A DNA stretch of 5,170 nucleotides from Parcubacteria group bacterium Greene0416_79 (GTDB lineage Bacteria > Patescibacteriota > Minisyncoccia > Phycocordibacterales > UBA10002), in assembly GCA_007375655.1 (NCBI GenBank), contig VMES01000030.1:1-5170 (forward strand), read 5' to 3'. The translations under genes and the position numbers were made by a program. Of the stretch, positions 2,526-5,170 are shown one piece after another. Position 1 is the stretch's first letter. Every line of letters starts with the position of its first letter. Under the pieces are notes generated by a model. It was not told the DNA's origin, ran no database searches, and saw only the letters and a list, made by a program, of their open reading frames with translations.

Positions 2526-5170
2526 TTATTTCAACTCCTTTGCCTTCTCGGCAATGAGGGAGGGGGTGTCGTTGCGCGTTGAGAAGCGGCCTTTGATGGC
2601 GATGCAGGTCTCGGGCGCGAGGAGATTCTTGAACTTCTGGTACGCCGCGGGGAAGACGACGACCTCAATTGAGGATGAGAGGTCTGCGAGGCGCACAAAC
2701 GCCATCACTTCGTTTCGTTTCGTGATGATGGGTCTGACCTCTTCCACGATGCCGCCGACCACGACCGTCATGCCGTCGCGGAACTCTTCCTTAATCTTTG
2801 AGACGGTGTACTCGCGCTTCTCAAGCAGCGCGCGGAATTTATCCAGAGGGTGTCCGGAAAGGTAGAGTCCGAGCAGTTCTTTCTCCCACGCCAGCTTTTC
2901 CTCCGTGGTTGCCGGAGTGGCCGGGGCGAGGGAGAGCGACGGAATCGCCGTTGTATCGGCCATAAGCCCGAAGAGGGAGTCCTGATTCTCCGGCCGCCGC
3001 GCGCTCTCCTTGCTGTACAGAAGAAGCCTCTCAATATTTTTGAGCATCTGCCCGCGTTCACCCGAATAAACTTTGCCCTGCAAAGTTTGTTCGGGTGAAG
3101 CAAACTCATCAAGCGCCCCTGCCTTGATGAGCGCCTCCAGCGATTTTTTGTTCAGATTCCGGTCCTTGATTCGCTCCAGAAAGTCCGCGAGCGAGCGGAA
3201 GGGGCCGCCACGCTCTCTCTCCGCAATAATTGCGTCCGCGATGCCCTCGCCGAAGTTTTTTATAGTCGTTAAACCGAATCGGATGCGGTCAAGACGTGTC
3301 GCGTGTCGCGTGTAGCGTGTAGCGTCGGAGTCAAGAGGCGCGGCGCGTACGGTGGTTGATTGTTGCGGCTTTACCACCGTAAAGCCGGAATAACTTTCGT
3401 TGATTGACGGCGGCAGCACTGGAATGCCCATCCGCTTGCACTCCGCGATTGTTTCGCCGATTTTTTCCACATCGCCGCTCTCCGCCGTGAGCACCGCGGA
3501 CATATAGATGGCCGGGAAGTTCGCCTTCATGTACGCGGTCTGGTACGCCACCTTGCCGTAGCTTGCGGCATGCGCTTTATTAAACCCGTATGCGGCGAAC
3601 GGCTCAATGAGTTTCCAAAATTTTTCGGCTTTCTCCGCGCTCATGCCGTTTTTGATAAATCCCGCGATGAGCTTTTCTTTCTGCGCCATCATCTCCGCCG
3701 GAATCTTTTTTCCCATGGCTTTGCGCAGCTTATCCGTCTCCAGCCACGAATACCCCGCGAGCTTGACCGCGATCAAGAGCACATCGTCTTGGTAGGTAAT
3801 CACTCCATAAGAATCCGCCAGAATCTCCTTAAGGCGCGGGTCCAGATATTGAACGAGCGTCGGCGTATGCTTGCGCTCAATGTATTGCGGGATGTTCTCC
3901 ATGGGTCCCGGACGGTAGAGGGCGACTAAGGCGCAGATGTCGTGGATGCTTGAGGGCCGGAGCTCTTTGAGGTAGCGGGTCATGCCCGCGCCGTTTAGCT
4001 GAAAGAGCCCGCCGGTTTGGCCCAAGGAGAGCATCTCAAAGGTCTTCTTGTCGTCACGCGGCACATTCTCAATGTCAATTTGGACTCCTTCCCGCTTTTT
4101 CACGAGCGTGACCGCATCGGCGAGAATGGAGAGATTTTTGATGCCGAGGAAGTCAAATTTAAGCAGCCCCGCGTCTTCCACGGCGTGCATGTCGTACTGG
4201 GTGATGAGTTTTCCTCCTTTTGGGTCGCGCTGAAGCGGCACGTAGTCGGTCAAGGGGGTGGGGGCGATGACGACGCCGGCGGCATGCACCGAGATGTGCC
4301 GCGCGCATCCTTCCATCTTTTTCGCCATCTCAATGATGGTCTTTGCGTCTTTGTCTTCTTGGCAAAGGTGAGCGAGTTCCGGCACGAGTTCCAGCGCGCG
4401 GTCAATGGACATAGGGAATCCCTGCGAGCCGAACGGAATGAGCTTGGCGATGCGGTCGCCGATGGCGTATTCAAATCCCATGGCGCGGGCGATGTCGCGG
4501 ACGCTGCCGCGCGCCATCATGGTGCCGAAGGTGCCGATCTGCGCCACTTTGTCCGCGCCGTATTTTTGCCTCGCGTACTCAATCATTTCGTCGCGCCGGT
4601 TGTCCGCAAAATCCATGTCAATGTCCGGCGCCGACGGGCGCTCGGGGTTTAGGAACCGTTCAAAGGGGAGTTTGTACTCAAATGGATTGACGTTGGTGAT
4701 GCCGGCAAGGTATGTCACCATGGAGCCCGCGACCGAGCCGCGGATAGTCGTCAATACTCCGTGCTCGTGCGCGTAGCGCATGAGGTCGCCGACGACGAGA
4801 AAATACGGCGCGTACCCCTTATCTTTGATAATCTTCAATTCATACTCCACGCGCCCCTCGAGCTCCGGGGTCTTCTCCATCTTCCGCCGCGCGAGCCCTG
4901 TATAGACCATTCTCCGGAGCGCTTCGTCGTGAGTGGCGCCACCCTCGGTTTGGTATTCCGGGAAGACCCAGTGTCCGAGCGGGAGCTCCAAGGCGCAGAG
5001 CGCGGCCATGCGTTCGTTTTCCTGAAGCGCCTCGGGCAGGTCGCGAAAACGTCTCTCAAATGCGTCCGCATCAGGGAAGGAGAAGTCGGACTCGTCGGTG
5101 TCGCGCTCCAAGGCGTCGCCCTGCGAGTTCACGCGCAGAAGCGTCTCGCGCGCCGCCTTATCCTCCGGCG
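2526..5170 (-). CDS. dnaE: DNA polymerase III subunit alpha (5' end beyond the window)
   Basis: The replicative polymerase subunit, with 880 codons visible (first complete codon 5168-5166, stop TAA at 2528-2526). The frame stays open to the window edge and PEDKAARETLLRV matches internal DnaE sequence, so the GTG at 5132 is not the start. The palm motif PDIDMDF gives the first two catalytic aspartates (codons 4625-4623 and 4619-4617), and KFDFLG gives the third (4154-4152), 157 residues later, close to E. coli spacing. Finger motifs include YRPGPM, YQDDVLLIA, LRKAMGKK and GFNKAHAASY. A helix-hairpin-helix region (KNFGEG) starts near visible residue 636. A clamp-binding motif QDSLF lies at 2984-2970, and an OB fold fills the last 85 or so residues. 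The protein ends right after the OB fold, without the C-terminal tau-binding domain of E. coli DnaE. Two insertions, at visible residues 616-625 and 690-704, derive from repeats. About 220 N-terminal residues, including the PHP domain, should lie outside. Confidence 0.97.
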   Translation of the reverse strand, partial: PEDKAARETLLRVNSQGDALERDTDESDFSFPDADAFERRFRDLPEALQENERMAALCALELPLGHWVFPEYQTEGGATHDEALRRMVYTGLARRKMEKTPELEGRVEYELKIIKDKGYAPYFLVVGDLMRYAHEHGVLTTIRGSVAGSMVTYLAGITNVNPFEYKLPFERFLNPERPSAPDIDMDFADNRRDEMIEYARQKYGADKVAQIGTFGTMMARGSVRDIARAMGFEYAIGDRIAKLIPFGSQGFPMSIDRALELVPELAHLCQEDKDAKTIIEMAKKMEGCARHISVHAAGVVIAPTPLTDYVPLQRDPKGGKLITQYDMHAVEDAGLLKFDFLGIKNLSILADAVTLVKKREGVQIDIENVPRDDKKTFEMLSLGQTGGLFQLNGAGMTRYLKELRPSSIHDICALVALYRPGPMENIPQYIERKHTPTLVQYLDPRLKEILADSYGVITYQDDVLLIAVKLAGYSWLETDKLRKAMGKKIPAEMMAQKEKLIAGFIKNGMSAEKAEKFWKLIEPFAAYGFNKAHAASYGKVAYQTAYMKANFPAIYMSAVLTAESGDVEKIGETIAECKRMGIPVLPPSINESYSGFTVVKPQQSTTVRAAPLDSDATRYTRHATRLDRIRFGLTTIKNFGEGIADAIIAERERGGPFRSLADFLERIKDRNLNKKSLEALIKAGALDEFASPEQTLQGKVYSGERGQMLKNIERLLLYSKESARRPENQDSLFGLMADTTAIPSLSLAPATPATTEEKLAWEKELLGLYLSGHPLDKFRALLEKREYTVSKIKEEFRDGMTVVVGGIVEEVRPIITKRNEVMAFVRLADLSSSIEVVVFPAAYQKFKNLLAPETCIAIKGRFSTRNDTPSLIAEKAKELK
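3057..3099 (-). repeat. Palindromic element (19-bp arms, 5-base loop) inside dnaE
   Basis: The arms at 3057-3075 and 3081-3099 are complementary over all 19 positions, with 18 Watson-Crick pairs and one position that pairs as G-U or is a single mismatch. The loop is CCCTG. The element encodes ASPEQTLQGKVYSGE between the end of the helix-hairpin-helix domain (LIKAGALDEF) and the helix beginning RGQMLKNIERLL. In typical DnaE these are separated by only a few residues, so this looks like an in-frame palindromic insertion that adds roughly 13 residues. No second copy was seen in the window. Confidence 0.85.
3296..3323 (-). repeat. Heptanucleotide tandem repeat (4 units) inside dnaE
   Basis: Four adjacent units read on the + strand as GTGTCGC, GTGTCGC, GTGTAGC and GTGTAGC. 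In dnaE they encode ATRYTRHATR (visible residues 616-625), part of a linker of about 25 residues between the strand containing YSGFTVV and the conserved IRFGL strand. Other DnaE proteins usually join these within a few residues. The unit length, copy number and linker location match the thrS array at 1667-1694, although the sequence differs. Confidence 0.85.

Noticed and set aside
4017..4652. Long + strand open frame of 211 codons
   Set aside because: It lies entirely antisense to the conserved palm domain of dnaE and reads as low-quality sequence rich in H, R and V, a usual shadow of GC-rich coding DNA.
5130..5132. GTG at 5132 as the dnaE start
   Set aside because: The frame continues upstream to the window edge with DnaE-like sequence, and the protein would lack the PHP domain; it is an internal valine.

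Overview
The window carries three core informational genes: the last 54 codons of a DNA gyrase B gene (+ strand, left edge), a complete threonyl-tRNA synthetase gene (thrS, - strand), and most of a DNA polymerase III alpha subunit gene (dnaE, - strand, running off the right edge). A small + strand transcription unit of unknown function lies between thrS and dnaE. No rRNA, tRNA, CRISPR array, transposase or phage gene is visible.

Organism: a bacterium using the standard code, with moderately GC-rich DNA. ThrRS lacks the N-terminal TGS domain. DnaE stops straight after its OB-fold domain. Both genes carry short in-frame repeat or palindrome insertions in linker regions, and the thrS promoter sits so close to the ATG that the mRNA is probably leaderless. 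Together these suggest a reduced-genome lineage such as the Candidate Phyla Radiation (Patescibacteria, perhaps Parcubacteria). This is an inference from style, not from a database match.

Layout: gyrB ends at 167 and converges on thrS, which ends at 260. The 92-base gap holds no convincing terminator. thrS (612 aa) starts at 2098 from a promoter that is back to back with a + strand promoter near 2146-2174. The + strand unit runs about 310 bases to a strong intrinsic terminator at 2470-2490. It contains two overlapping small reading frames, which may be one frameshifted gene or unrelated to its function. dnaE ends at 2526, just beyond that terminator, and its visible 880 codons include the complete polymerase active site, a clamp-binding motif and the OB fold. 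The PHP domain lies beyond the window.

The three main genes serve chromosome supercoiling, translation and replication. Nothing shows that they form an operon. The most unusual content is a set of four small repeat elements inserted in frame into thrS and dnaE (two 7-bp x 4 tandem arrays, one roughly 10-11 bp degenerate array, one 19-bp-arm palindrome), together with the uncharacterised + strand unit.
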